The notes under the pieces are model-generated. The model did no database searches. It worked only from the letters and a program-made list of their open reading frames with translations, and was not told the DNA's origin. Shown here in pieces: positions 33,125-44,636 of a stretch of 64,000 nucleotides of DNA (position 1 is its first letter; the number at the start of each line of letters is the position of its first letter). Position numbers and translations under genes: made by a program. The DNA lies in contig JASDDO010000019.1 of assembly GCA_030015575.1 (NCBI GenBank), forward strand, positions 511,038,986 through 511,102,985, written 5' to 3'. The DNA comes from Agapanthus africanus (taxonomy: Eukaryota > Streptophyta > Magnoliopsida > Asparagales > Amaryllidaceae).

Positions 33125-35252
33125 TATACAAGGTTCATCTACCATTTTGATGATGTCAAACTGTTTGACTAACTCATCAAAACAGATGTTCCAACTCCGC
33201 GATGCCTGCTTTATCACATAAAACATCTTGCACACGTTTCCACTGCTCCCACTGTCTACGAAGCCCTCTGGCTGTGTACTTATAGACGCTCTCTTCTAAA
33301 ACACCTTTTTAAAAAAGCAGTCATGACACCCAACCACCAGATATCGTACTCATGGTATATAGCCGTGGCAAGTAGGATCTGGATGGACTTAAGCATAGCT
33401 ACTGGAAAAAGGTTTCATCATTATCCACGCCTGGTCGATGACGAAAACCTTTAACAAGTCTAGCTTTGAAAGTCTCAACTTTTCCATCTACACCAAGTAA
33501 TCTTCTCAAGATATACTTGCTCCTGATGGGGATTTAACCCTTCATATATAGCAACCAAAGTCTATACTTTGTTGGTGTATAAGGATTCCATCTCAGATCG
33601 ATAAACATCCATCCATTCTTACAGAGTCTCACTCCTGATAGCCAGCTCGAAACTAGTTGGGTCATCATCTCATGATGCAATCCTCGCTCCCACTGTCATA
33701 GAGAAACCGAAGTAACTCTCAGGTGGGTGAGGAACCCTACTAGATCGGCGGAGAGGCTGAGGTTCATAGGTTACTATTAAATCCTTTGGTTCTACCAAAT
33801 CATCAGCTGCAGTTTGTATAGCTGGAACATTTCCAGTTCTACATAACAGACCTTGCCTCTAGCTTGTCCGAATTTTGCTTTTAGACATAGGCCGGACAAC
33901 CCCAAATCTTAACTAACTTAAGATATGGGCTCTTCCCTTTCCATATCACATATGAAGTGGTAGGCAACTGATTTGATCGGAACCCTATTCAATAAGTATG
34001 CAACTTCATAAGTGCATAACTCCCAAAAGGAAATAGGAAACTCAGTAGCACTCATCATAGAGCGCACCATATCATATAGGGTGTGATTGCTCCGCCCCGA
34101 TACAACATTGTGCTGTGGTGTATTTGGAGGAGTAATGCTGAGAGAGAATCTCATTCTCCTTTAGAATAGTCCAGGAATTCCATGCACAAGTATTCTCCTC
34201 CTTGATCTCATCATAGGACATAATACTTATACCCGTATTTTGGTTCTCTACATCTAAATCATATTCTGTGAATATCTCAAAAGGTTCGGAGTTGTGTTTC
34301 AAAAGGAACATATGTCTGAATCTTGAAAGATTATCAGAGAATTTAATGAAGTACAAAGAACCGGTCTTGGCATTTGTAGGCAGGGGACCTACATACATCA
34401 ATATGTATCATCCCAAGAGTTCACTAACTCTTTCTCTGTTTCCAGTAAACAGAGCTATGGTCATCTTATCTTTGTGACATGACTGGCAAGTTTCATAAGA
34501 TGTAAATTCAAACTGATTTAAATATGCATCTAAATATAACTTTAGCTGGTTGGGTCACATTGATCTGACCTAGTCTACAATACCTCAAGAAGGAATCGTT
34601 CAACTCTGAACTCTTCCTCTTGTGTGTGTTCTGTATACTAGGAACTGTAGTTTGATTTAGAACATCAATGCTTTTAGATAACGTGCCTGAACCGATCAAC
34701 TTTTGATATAGGAAATGTTCAAAACAATATCCAACAATATAAAATTATATCATTTCTTTATCTAAATAAAGAGACTGATATGATTTTGTATATCAGGTTC
34801 GGTATCTAATAACATTTGTTCAGAATCAATGTATTGGTAATACAGGGTGACAGTGACCAAAAGACTTGGCTGCAACACTCGCACCGTTTTCTGTCTCATG
34901 AAACTTATCACCCGTTCTCAGTTCTCTACCTTTCTGTAGCCCTATGTAACAGATTACATATCTGGGATCCTGACCCGGTATCAAATACCCAGGACGTAAA
35001 GGATATTGAGAAACAGTTCTTTATAATGAACACACCCGAAGAAGATGCATCATCATGCACTTTCTTCGTTTGGGCGGCACGGCAAATCTGGTATTCCCCA
35101 ATTTCCTGCTCTATCTTATAACAATTATAAGTTGGAGCGGGACCAACGTTCCCCAGCTCAGTATAACAAGCGGGTTCAGTCAATACATCCGTATTATTAT
35201 CTTTATTAAGGCATGACATGGTCGCTTCCTGGAGAGAGAGAGAAGAAAACAC
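33125..35252 (-). pseudogene. Degenerate Copia pol of element B (protease, integrase, part of RT)
   Basis: Minus-strand pieces in order from the right: a start MFSSLSLQEATMSCLN and protease motif WVFDTGSGSQICN (about 34930-35250), GAG-pre-integrase LNDSFLRYCRLGQINVT (about 34600), integrase core pieces (LYFIKFSDNLSRFRH; TPPNTPQHNVVSGRSN; MVRSMMSATEFPISFW) at about 33950-34390, then RT pieces towards 33125 (IKMVDEPCI). It parallels element A at 40785-43405, is more decayed, and carries many breaks. C's LTR abuts it on the left. Confidence 0.85.
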
Positions 35253-38200
35253 TCAGCGTATGCTCTTGCAAGATCAGATTGGTTTTTATTTTATCTAATC
35301 AGGATGGCTCCCACTGTTTTTATCAAATCTTCCTTCAAACCCTAAAAGGAAAGACTAGCCGGGATTAATTACACGCTACAAGTTCGCCAATCTTTCAGCC
35401 AGGCCAGTGTTGGTACTTTGAGGGAGGTCCCCCGTTCTTTCGCACGAACCTAATTAAAGTAAATCTCGTTTTTCCAGAGGCGTAACCCCGTTGACACCTT
35501 TCTAGACACCTACTTGATAGGCTAATTGTAATGTGTAAAACTTTCCCAGGAGTAACTCTTACTCGCAGCGGGTATTGGGATCCAACTATCTCATAGAAGG
35601 TATGCAATCTCATTGCAAATTTCAACACTTGAAATTCCCGATAATATTTTGCCCCTAGCAGCTATATGAACTTAACATATTCAACAAATTATAAGTGCTA
35701 GTCAAGTTCAACCCATCATTTCCTGATTGAATTAAACCCACCCGCACGACCCTTAACATAGTCAACAAAGTGGCACGACTACCCTAATCCAATCGCATCA
35801 TATGCTTATACAGATAAGCACTAATTAGCTATCGCACACTACGCCTTAACATAGTCAACAAACGTAGCACGAATACTAACTAGTACTTATCTGAAATGAC
35901 GGAGGGCTACGACAGGTTTTTCTGAAAACCTATTGCATAATGAACTTGATATCGTTGTAGAATCAAACGATTTTTAAAATGGAGTATTTTTTAGGCTTTT
36001 CTAGTTTTGCTAATGGGGTCACTCCCGGTGAAGGGATCGTCGGCCCTTTCCTCATCAAATAAGGTGCGGGATATATCATACATATCACTGTGCAAAGCAG
36101 AAACTATAGAAGCAATCAAAAGACAAACCGAGAGTTGTAGCATCTGCCAGTTATTGCTAAAGGAGTCACTCCCGGTGAAGGGATCTCGGTCCTTTCCTTA
36201 TCGAATAAGGTGCAGGATGTTCTACAAGGAACACCACGATGCAAAGCAAGACTGTAGCTACCTGGTTTTGAAAATTCGATTCCACAACATCTTAGGCTTC
36301 TTTTTCTTTCATCAATCATATTAATGAAGTCCCATCATTTAAGTACCTAAACATCACAGATAAATACGACGTACACTTATGCCATCCGCATTCGCCTCGA
36401 TGTCCCCTCGTGCACCGTTAGGTTAGGTAACTAACGGCAGAGCGGGGCAGGGCTAGCGCGGGTGTAAAACATAAGTAACGTCTATATAATATATCATATA
36501 TACTATATACTGTATCTATCACAGAACATCACATGATCACATCACAGATATCGCAGCAGAAGAATCATATGAAATATTGGATATACTAGGACATCCGTGT
36601 TTTCAATACGAGCCAGTATAAAACACAGATTCCACGGTCGCGATGAATAGCCAAACCCACACCCTTAGACCCCTACGAGAGCGGCAAGCAACCCTACCAA
36701 TTCATGAGTTAGGAGACCCGGACTCGACTCCTCGAGTTGGTCTCCCACTAGACTCCAGAACCCGGTTAGTTGTGCCCTCCTCCTTGGGTCTATCCCAGTG
36801 CGGAAAAGTAAATAATATACAAAAGGTGACATATTCCGCAACCTGGAAGTGCCCCAATAAAAGAATATTACAAACAAGTTTTTACATGAATGAAAATGAA
36901 AAACACTCATCTCACATAAAAAAAACCCGGCTATTCAAACACGATAATCCAATACAACATATCCAGCAACACATAACATCACATGTCATCAACGTTAGTA
37001 AATATGCGCATCCCAATTGTCGTTGACATATAGCAATGAAACCGACGATATCACATATTACACTTACGGTCGCAGAAAAGAAAGTGTAAAACTACAACAG
37101 TTGGAATCCGCAAACTCTTTAGACATCACATGCCTAATTAAATGAATTCCTTAGACATCGCTTGCCTAACAATTATAAACCCCGCATTTTAGTCTCATTA
37201 TCGAAAACTCTTTTCAATATCAAGTCGGGCAATTCAACAAGATTCCCGACATCCTGATCGAATGCTCGTCGCAAACTTCAGTAGACGGCTGCACCCCCGA
37301 TGCCGCCGACGAAGTGCACCAAGGCAGAACACCGCTGCCGCGAGCACCCGAACGGATGCTTTCGGCGACGGGGTTCTCCTACAGTCACTTGGTCGGGGCT
37401 ATGGAGTGAGGCTGTCTATTAAGTTTACCCGGCGAGTATCCGCGTACGCTACGTGATTGCGACGGACTTTTGATCACATCAAAATTCCGTGGCAACCGAT
37501 CAAGTGAGACTAAACCGCTAGATTTATAACATTCATTCAGTTATCTCATAACAACTTGTGAATTCCAATTATTGTATCACATTCCGGATAAATAGAAAAT
37601 GTCAAACTTTCCGATCGAACAATCGAACACCCAAGTTTTCCCGAAGCAGCTCAACACATGAAACAAGTTTAAAAACATTCACTTCATGCCTCAGTACCAA
37701 CGGTCCAGCCGTAGAAGGGTCAAGCCAACGCCTCACATGTGGCACGCCGTACTGCCCCAAACCCTAAGATTCAAAGGGCAGTTCAAGACGGTCACATAAT
37801 CGAGTTAAGGTTTGTTGTCTTCTAGAGGGACCATCGCGTTACTTGCACTACTTAGAACGTCATTAAACTACGGAAAAATCCAACACTTGGAAATTTCCCG
37901 GCAGGGGAAAAAGTGAGTATTTATATCCGGTCGAACTTTTTAACATATTCAAAAATTATTCGGAAAACACATAGACGAAATTAGACAATCCGATCGAATC
38001 TCCGAACTCCCAATACAACCCAGAAAACTCAACTCTTAAGTAAGATTTAAAAATTCCCAGAAAATACAGCACCAAAATATAGGAATTACTGTGCAAAAAT
38101 CAGTCGAAGAAGCGACTAAGTGGCCGCGGAACCGCCGCATTAGCCATGCTAATGCCGCGGTTCTGCCGCGCTTTGATTGAATCAGGCGCACGTGCTTCAC

Positions 38201-38354
38201 AGTAATTCTTAGAATCTCCTGCTGATTTTTCTGCATATTTTTAATTCTCAAAAATCCCCGATTTCAAAAAATGTACAGAGAGCAATTTGAGATTAGGGTT
38301 TCAGTTCGATCGGACTTCAAACTCCTTCTACGCATCGCCTAAGGCTCTAGCTAG
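35253..38354 (-). mobile_element. Long non-coding leader of Copia element B
   Basis: About 3.1 kb separate the protease start from the primer-binding site. There is no gag domain, zinc knuckle or long ORF. It aligns along its length with the leaders of A (43406 onwards) and E-F (55690 onwards). Recognisable parts are: triple 'ttaacatagtcaacaaa'-type repeats (35660-35880); a tandem repeat of about 145 bp around 'cactcccggtgaaggg' (about 36018 and 36167); a 'cgttaggttaggtaactaacgg' region near 36416; and a GC-rich hairpin at 38122-38170. The uninterrupted sequence at 36475-36479 is the empty-site counterpart of solo LTR S1. Confidence 0.8.
38122..38170 (-). other. GC-rich inverted repeat in the leader of B
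   Basis: Arms around 'gcggaaccgccgcattagc' and 'gctaatgccgcggttctgc' can pair with a very short loop. It lies about 185 bp from the primer-binding site, the same place as hairpins in A and E-F. Such structures near the primer site often serve packaging or dimerisation of the RNA; that role here is inference. Confidence 0.7.
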
Positions 38355-38366
38355 GCTCTGATACCA
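38355..38366 (-). other. Primer-binding site of Copia element B (initiator Met tRNA)
   Basis: 'gctctgatacca' on plus is TGGTATCAGAGC on the element strand. It is followed by one base and then TGTAGG, as expected for a 5' LTR start. Confidence 0.85.
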
Positions 38367-38367
38367 C

Positions 38368-38568
38368 TGTAGGTCAGGCAGCCACCCCATCCAATAGGGT
38401 CGCCGTGGCACCAACGGGTCCCTCAGCCGCAACTTTTTACGCATGCCCCCTCGCGAGGACTACAACCCCCCGGAACACCTTCCGGTCTCGGAACACTTTT
38501 CGCCACACTGTCACACAGTAAGAACCCCCCATAGGTTGACATCCAATGCCTAGTAGCTCTGAAACCAC
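38368..38568. other. 201-bp GC-rich segment between two primer-site/LTR junctions
   Basis: Both ends carry the junction 'gctctga(t/a)accac' followed by TGTAGG (38355-38373 and 38556-38574), 201 bp apart. The segment between matches nothing else that I recognise in the window. It contains the palindrome CCTCGCGAGG near 38448. It may be a relic of another element's LTR start or a duplication made during reverse transcription. Confidence 0.6.
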
Positions 38569-40784
38569 TGTAGGGTTCCTAGGCACACTAAGGAGGTCCC
38601 ACAAGGCATCAACCATGCCAGTTTCAAAAAATTCCGGTGCCGAGAAACCCTAATTTAGATCGTTAACTAGAGAATAGGCGAAACTAGAAGTAGTAAACAA
38701 CTTTACTGCTAAAAGGGAAGTGACTACAACCTTTGTAGATCCGGTCCTCCACTTCCTTAGCTCCGTGAAGATGTCCCCTCGCTGCGATCATTGGATCCCG
38801 GACTCTAGCGTCGGCTTCATCGGAGAAATGGGCGGGCTAGGTCGTCGACTTCGATGCCGAAGATGATCTACGTCGAGGCAACTCAAGATCAAGCTCCAAC
38901 TTCACCAAGTCATGAAACTTGTGAAGAAAACACCCTATACTACTTGGCAAGTGGTAGAGGATGAAGAAATAGGAAGTGGGTTCACTTTAAAATTGGATTT
39001 CTCACTCTTTTTCTTATGTTGCCATTAATGGTAGCAAGCTTTCTTCTTGTTGAAGAAGAAGAAGAAGAAGAAGAAGAAGAAGAAGAAAAATATGATAAGT
39101 ATATTGAAAAATAGAAAATAAGTGATCCTTATCATATTTGCAACCATGGTTTAGTGTAGAGAATGAACTAGGGTTTAGTTGAATGGTTAGGTTAAGGACA
39201 AAACAAAAATGGTAGACTTTTCAAAGATGCTAGAAAAGCTTCATGAAGCTTCAAGCAAAACAACAAAAGAAAATCACCATTTCTATTTGCCAAAAATAAA
39301 TGAATAAGTGAAATGAAACCCTAACCATTCACTAAACATGGTTTAAGTCTTACAAAAACCCAAGTTTGCATGTATCATCAAACATGATACAAACAAGTGC
39401 ACAAAAATATATCACATATACAACTTGTGCAATTCAAGTGAGAAAATCAATCTTGAGTGAAGCAATACTAGTTAATGTAATGTAATATATCAAATATATA
39501 ATTATACATTAAATCATTAAATCAACACTTGATTCAATGATCCGGTCATATCGCATATAACCGACTAGTATCAAGTGTATCAATGTATCGAATCAACACT
39601 TGATTCGATAACCTGGTTATATCATATATAACCGTTCGATGATACAAATCGCGAGAATAGAATACGGTATCACATACACGCATTATTCTCGGCCCCGCAC
39701 ATATCTCATATGCGCTCCTATTTCATTTCGCTTGAGCCAGGAAACCTCTGTGTAGGACTTTAAAGACTCGTCAATACGCCGGCAGCAGGTGATGATCATA
39801 TCAAACACCCACAAGCTGCAAGTGGTCTGCTAAACATAACGGCCACCCGGGTATTGAGCGATCAGAAGATCGACGAGCAAGCCCGCTCACACTCCTGTGA
39901 ATCCAACCAGTAACACTTACCGTACAGTCCGGTCTGTCCGTCTGATATGTCGCATATCTCGCCTAGGGGTGGTAAATGTTAGACCCCAATAGCTCGATAT
40001 GTCGTGTCGATATGAGGTCTATAACAGTTCGAGAAACTACTGATAACACTTACCAGTAAATCTCAGCAACCCTGGCCAGGGATTTCCGGTTATAGCCAAT
40101 CGAACACAGCGCAACATCAACTCCCTATACCGGGAGAGACGAATCCCCTCCTATCGCTCATTTCCTCCATGTGATTCGAGACTGTACCCAAAAACCACCG
40201 TTTTGCACTCCCTCTTGGACGTGGTAAGCTGGAAATCAAAGCACGGTGGGAATCACACAAGTCTCTATGACGATCTCGGGTCTACAGACTAACCTGTACC
40301 AGTGTCACCAGAGAACTGCCATCTAACGTAAGGTATAATACCATCTGGGAGTTCTCGGCGAGTCCGTCCAGTGTACCCAATCTCCACTGGGCACCCGTAT
40401 ATCATCTCTGATTTCAAACACCAATGGATATGGGATCATCCATCGCCCATCTGTATGGGACGAGAAGGTATATGCTAGTCTACTCTGGTATATCGATGCC
40501 CCGTCTCGATACACCCACGACTAGGGACCTTGAAGGATGTACTTATGGACTACCATGTCCCCACTAGTATGATCCGAATCATAGTCCAGGTAGTCAAGTA
40601 CACATCCTAAGGGCATTACCAACATGTAACAGAGAGACAATCAGTATACACGTTAAGGTAAAGAGCAACTAGATAGCATACTATCATGTCGAGCAAGAAA
40701 GTCCTCCCTGTATATGTCCCAGCATCCACTACAATATACATCCTATGTATAGTAATGGCCTCTAGGGCATACATATAACTAACA
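38569..40784 (-). repeat. Copia LTR (2216 bp), 5' LTR of element B
   Basis: It starts TGTAGGGTTCCTAGG and ends ATATAACTAACA. The primer-site sequence on its left makes it the 5' LTR of B. On its right it abuts the RT of element A, so B lies inside A's pol. A (gaa)n microsatellite is at about 39053-39089. It resembles 48055-50275 along its whole length with scattered substitutions. Confidence 0.85.
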
Positions 40785-43405
40785 CCTTGCATGCGGGCTC
40801 TCTCCAAATCAGTCTTAGGAGACATCTCTTTGGAGAGAGTGAGCCCTGAGATCGTGGGTGAAAACCCACGTTTGGACTCTTCCATACTAAACCGCTTTAG
40901 TATGGTGTCAATGTACTTGGATTGGGACAATCCAAGTATTCGTTTGGATCTATCTCTATAGATCTTAATCCCCAAGATGTAGGAGGCATCCCCTAGATCT
41001 TTCATTGAGAATCTTTGTGATAAGAAGAGCTTGACCAATTGCAGCATAGGAATGTCATTTCCTATCAAGAGTATGTCGTCCACGTACAATACGAGGAAGA
41101 CAACCTTACTCTCTGCCACCTTCTTGTAAATACAAGGTTCATCTACGTTTTTGACGAAATCAAACTCTTTGATAACGACATCAAAGAAGATGTTCCAACT
41201 CCGCGATGCTTGCTTTAATCCATAAATGGATTTAAGCAACTTGCACACCTTCCCGCTGCTCCCACTAGCTACGAAGCCCTCTGGCTGAGTCATGTACACG
41301 CTCTCTTCTAAATCACCGTTTAGAAAGGCGGTCTTAACATCCATTTGCCAGATTTTGTAGTCATGATATGCAGCGATGGCAAGCATGATCCTGATGGATT
41401 TAAGCATAGCCACTGGAGAAAAGGTTTCGTCATAGTCTACACCTGGTCTTTGACGAAAGCCCTTTGCAACAAGTCTAGCTTTGAAAGTCTCCACTTTCCC
41501 ATCTACACCAAGTTTTTTCTGGAAGATCCACTTGCTCCCAATGGGTTTTACCCCTTCAGGAGCATCTTCCAAAGTCCATACTTTGTTGGTGCACATGGAT
41601 TCCATCTCGGACCGCATTGCATCCAGCCGTTTCACTGAGTCCCCACTCGTGATGGCCTGCTCGAAGCTAGTTGGGTCATCATCCTCTAGGATGCAATCCT
41701 CGCTCCCACCATCCATTAGAAAACCGTAGTATCTCTCAGGTGGGTGAGGAACCCTACTAGATCGGCGGAGTGGCTGGGGTTCATCGGGAACTACCGAATC
41801 CTCTGGTTCAACCAGATCTTCTGTTGCAGCTTTTGTAGCTGGAACCTCTTCCATTTCTATATCATGACCACTAATCTCTTTTGCAAGAAATTCCTTTTCT
41901 AAAAAGGTGGCATGCCGAGAAACAAACACCCTTTGTTCCTCAGTGTGGTAGAAGATATACCCTTGTGAATTCTTGGGATATCCTACAAATTTGCATAGAA
42001 CAGACCGTGCCTCGATTTTGTCCGGATTTTTTCGTTTGATATAGGCTGGACAACCCCATATCTTAACATAATTAAGACATGGTCCCTTCCCTTTCCATAT
42101 CTCATATGGAGTGGTAGGCACAGATTTGGTGGGGTCCATATTCAATAGATGTATGGCTGTCTCTAGCGCATACCCCCAGAAGGAAATAGGTAACTCAGTT
42201 GTGCTCATCATAGAGCGCACCATATCTAATAGGGTGTGGTTACTCCGTTCCTATACACCGTTGTGCTGTGGTGTATATGGAGGAGTCAGCTGAGAGAGAA
42301 TCACATTATCTTTTAGGAAGTCCAGGAATTCATTGCTCAAGTATTCACATCCTCGATCAGATCGAAGGATTTTAATACTTTTCCCGGTTTGGTTCTCGAC
42401 TTCTTGTTTATATTCTCTAAATTTCTCAAAAGCTTCAGACTTATGTTTTATCAAGAACACATGTCTGTATCTTGAGAGATCGTCAGTGAATGTAATGAAA
42501 TACGAAGAACCATCCCTGGCATGTGTTGACATGGGACCGCATACGTCGCTATGTATCAGTCCCAAGAGTTCAGTAACTCTTTCTCCGTGTCCCGTAAACG
42601 GAGTTTTGGTCATCTTGCCTTTGAGACATGACTGGCAACTGTCATAAGATGAAAATTCGAACGGTTTGAAATATCCATCCTTATGCAACTTAGCTAGCCG
42701 TGTCACATTTATATGACCAAGTCTACAATACCACAAGAAGGATTCGTTCATTTCTGAAATCTTCCTCTATTGTGTGTTTGTTATGCTCAGAACTGTTGAT
42801 TGATTTAGAACATAAATGCCATTGCACAACGTGTCTGATCCAACCAACTTTTGGTTCAAGAAAATGTTCATAATATTATCCTGTAATACAAAATTATATC
42901 CCTCTTTACTCAATAAAGAAACCGATATAATGTTGCATATCAGGTTCGGCATGTAATGGCATTCGTTCAGAATCAATATATTACCAGTTGGTAATACAAT
43001 GTGATATTTCCCGACGGTTTTAGCTGCAACAATTGCACCATTTCCAACCCTGATGTCTTTATCACCTTCTCCAAGTTCTCTACCTTTCCTAAGCCCATGT
43101 AACTGATTACATATATGGGATCCTGACCCGGTATCTAATACCCAGGACGTAGAGCAAATGGAGAAACAGTTCTCTGTAACGAACACACCCGAAGAAAATG
43201 CATCAACATGTACTTTCTTCATTCGGGTGGCATGGGAATCCTGGTATTCCCTTATATCCTGTTGAGTCCTATAACTCTTATAAGAAAGAACGGAACCAAC
43301 GTTCCCCAGCACAGTATAACATGCGGGTTCGGTCAATACATCCATATTATTATCTTGATTAAGGCATGATATGGTCGCTATCTGGAGAGAGAGAGAAGAA
43401 AACAC
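40785..43405 (-). pseudogene. Copia pol of element A: protease, integrase, RT
   Basis: Best-preserved Copia coding region of the window. From the right: MFSSLSLQIATISCLNQDNN with protease WVLDTGSGSHICN (about 42990-43400); GAG-pre-integrase NESFLWYCRLGHINVTRLA; integrase IHSDVCGPMST, FITFTDDLSRYRH, LTPPYTPQHNGV (about 42250-42750); integrase C-terminal linker with LRRSSRVPHPPERYYGF; RT GSKWIFQKKLGVDGKVETFK, DVKTAFLNGDLEESVYM and catalytic LVLYVDDILLIGND (about 40800-41650). The RT resembles the Angela/Tork branch of plant Copia (from memory). No gag precedes the protease. It is broken, with a small number of breaks. Confidence 0.9.
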
Positions 43406-44631
43406 TTTAGCGTATGCTCTTGCAAGATCAGATTGGTTATTATTTTATCTAATCAGGATGGCTTCCACTGTTTTTATCAAATCTTCCTTCAAACCTTAAA
43501 AGGAAAGACTAGCCAGGATTAATTACACCCTACAATTTCGCCAATCTTTCAGCCAGGCTAGTGTCGGTACTTTGAGGGAGGTTCCCCGTGCTTTCGCACG
43601 GACCTAATTAAAGTAAACCTCGTTTTCCCAGATGCGTAACCCTGTTGACACCTTTGTAGACACCTAATTGATCGGCTAATTGTCCTGTGTAAAACTCTCC
43701 CAGGAGTAACAATTACTCACAGTGGGTATCGGGAACCAACTATCTCATAGAAGGTATGGAATCTCATTGCAAATTTCAATACTTGAAATTCCCGATAATA
43801 TTTTTCCCCAACCATCCCATGACCTTGACGGAGTTCAACAAACCACAGGGTGCAAGTCAAGTTCAACCCGTCATTTCTTGATTGAATCAAACCCACCCGC
43901 ACGACCCTTGACGGAGCTCAACAAGGTCGTACGACTACCCTAATCCAATCTGCATCATATGCATAAGCAGATAAATACTAGTTAGCTACCGCACACTACG
44001 CCTTGACGGAGGTCAACAAATGTAGCACGAATAATAAGTAGGACTTATCTGAAATCACGGAGGGCTACGACAGGTTTTTCTGAAAACCTATTACATAATG
44101 AACTTGATATCGTTGTAGAATCGTGTGAAGTTTTGAAAAGGAGTATTTTTTAGGCTTTTACTAGTTTTACTAAAGAGGTCTTTCCCGGTGAAGGGATCTC
44201 GGCTCTTTCCTCATCGAATAAGGTGCAGGACATATCATATATATCACTATGCAAAGCAAAACTCTAAAAGCAATCAAAAGACATACCGAGTGCTGTAGCA
44301 TCTGCCAGTTTTGCTAAAGAGGTCACTCCCGGTGAAGGGATCTCGGCTCTTTCCTCATCGAATAAGGTGCAGGATATATCATATATATCGCTATGCAAAG
44401 CAAAAAATTGTAGCTACCCTTTTTAAAAATTTGATTCTATAACATCTTTTAGGTTTCTTTTCTTTCATTAATCATATTAATGAAGTCCCATCATTTAAGT
44501 CACCTAAACATCACAGATAAATACGACGTACACTTATACCATCCGCATTCGCCTCGATGTCCCCTCGTGCACCGTTAGGTTAGGTAACTAGCGGCAGAGC
44601 GGGGCAGGGCTAGCGCGAGTGTAAAACATAA
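43406..44631 (-). mobile_element. Leader of Copia element A, first part
   Basis: Parallel to 35253-36474 in B. It begins with the purine/GA run 'gagagagagagaagaaaac' at the pol start. It carries three 'ccttgacgga(g)...tcaacaa' repeats (about 43823, 43909, 44000) and two copies of the 'cactcccggtgaaggg' repeat (about 44175 and 44323). It has no ORF of note. It is interrupted by solo LTR S1. Confidence 0.8.
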
Positions 44632-44636
44632 GTAAC
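44632..44636. repeat. Target-site duplication (left) of solo LTR S1
   Basis: GTAAC is repeated at 46843-46847. The leader of B has the site only once, at 36475-36479. Confidence 0.95.
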
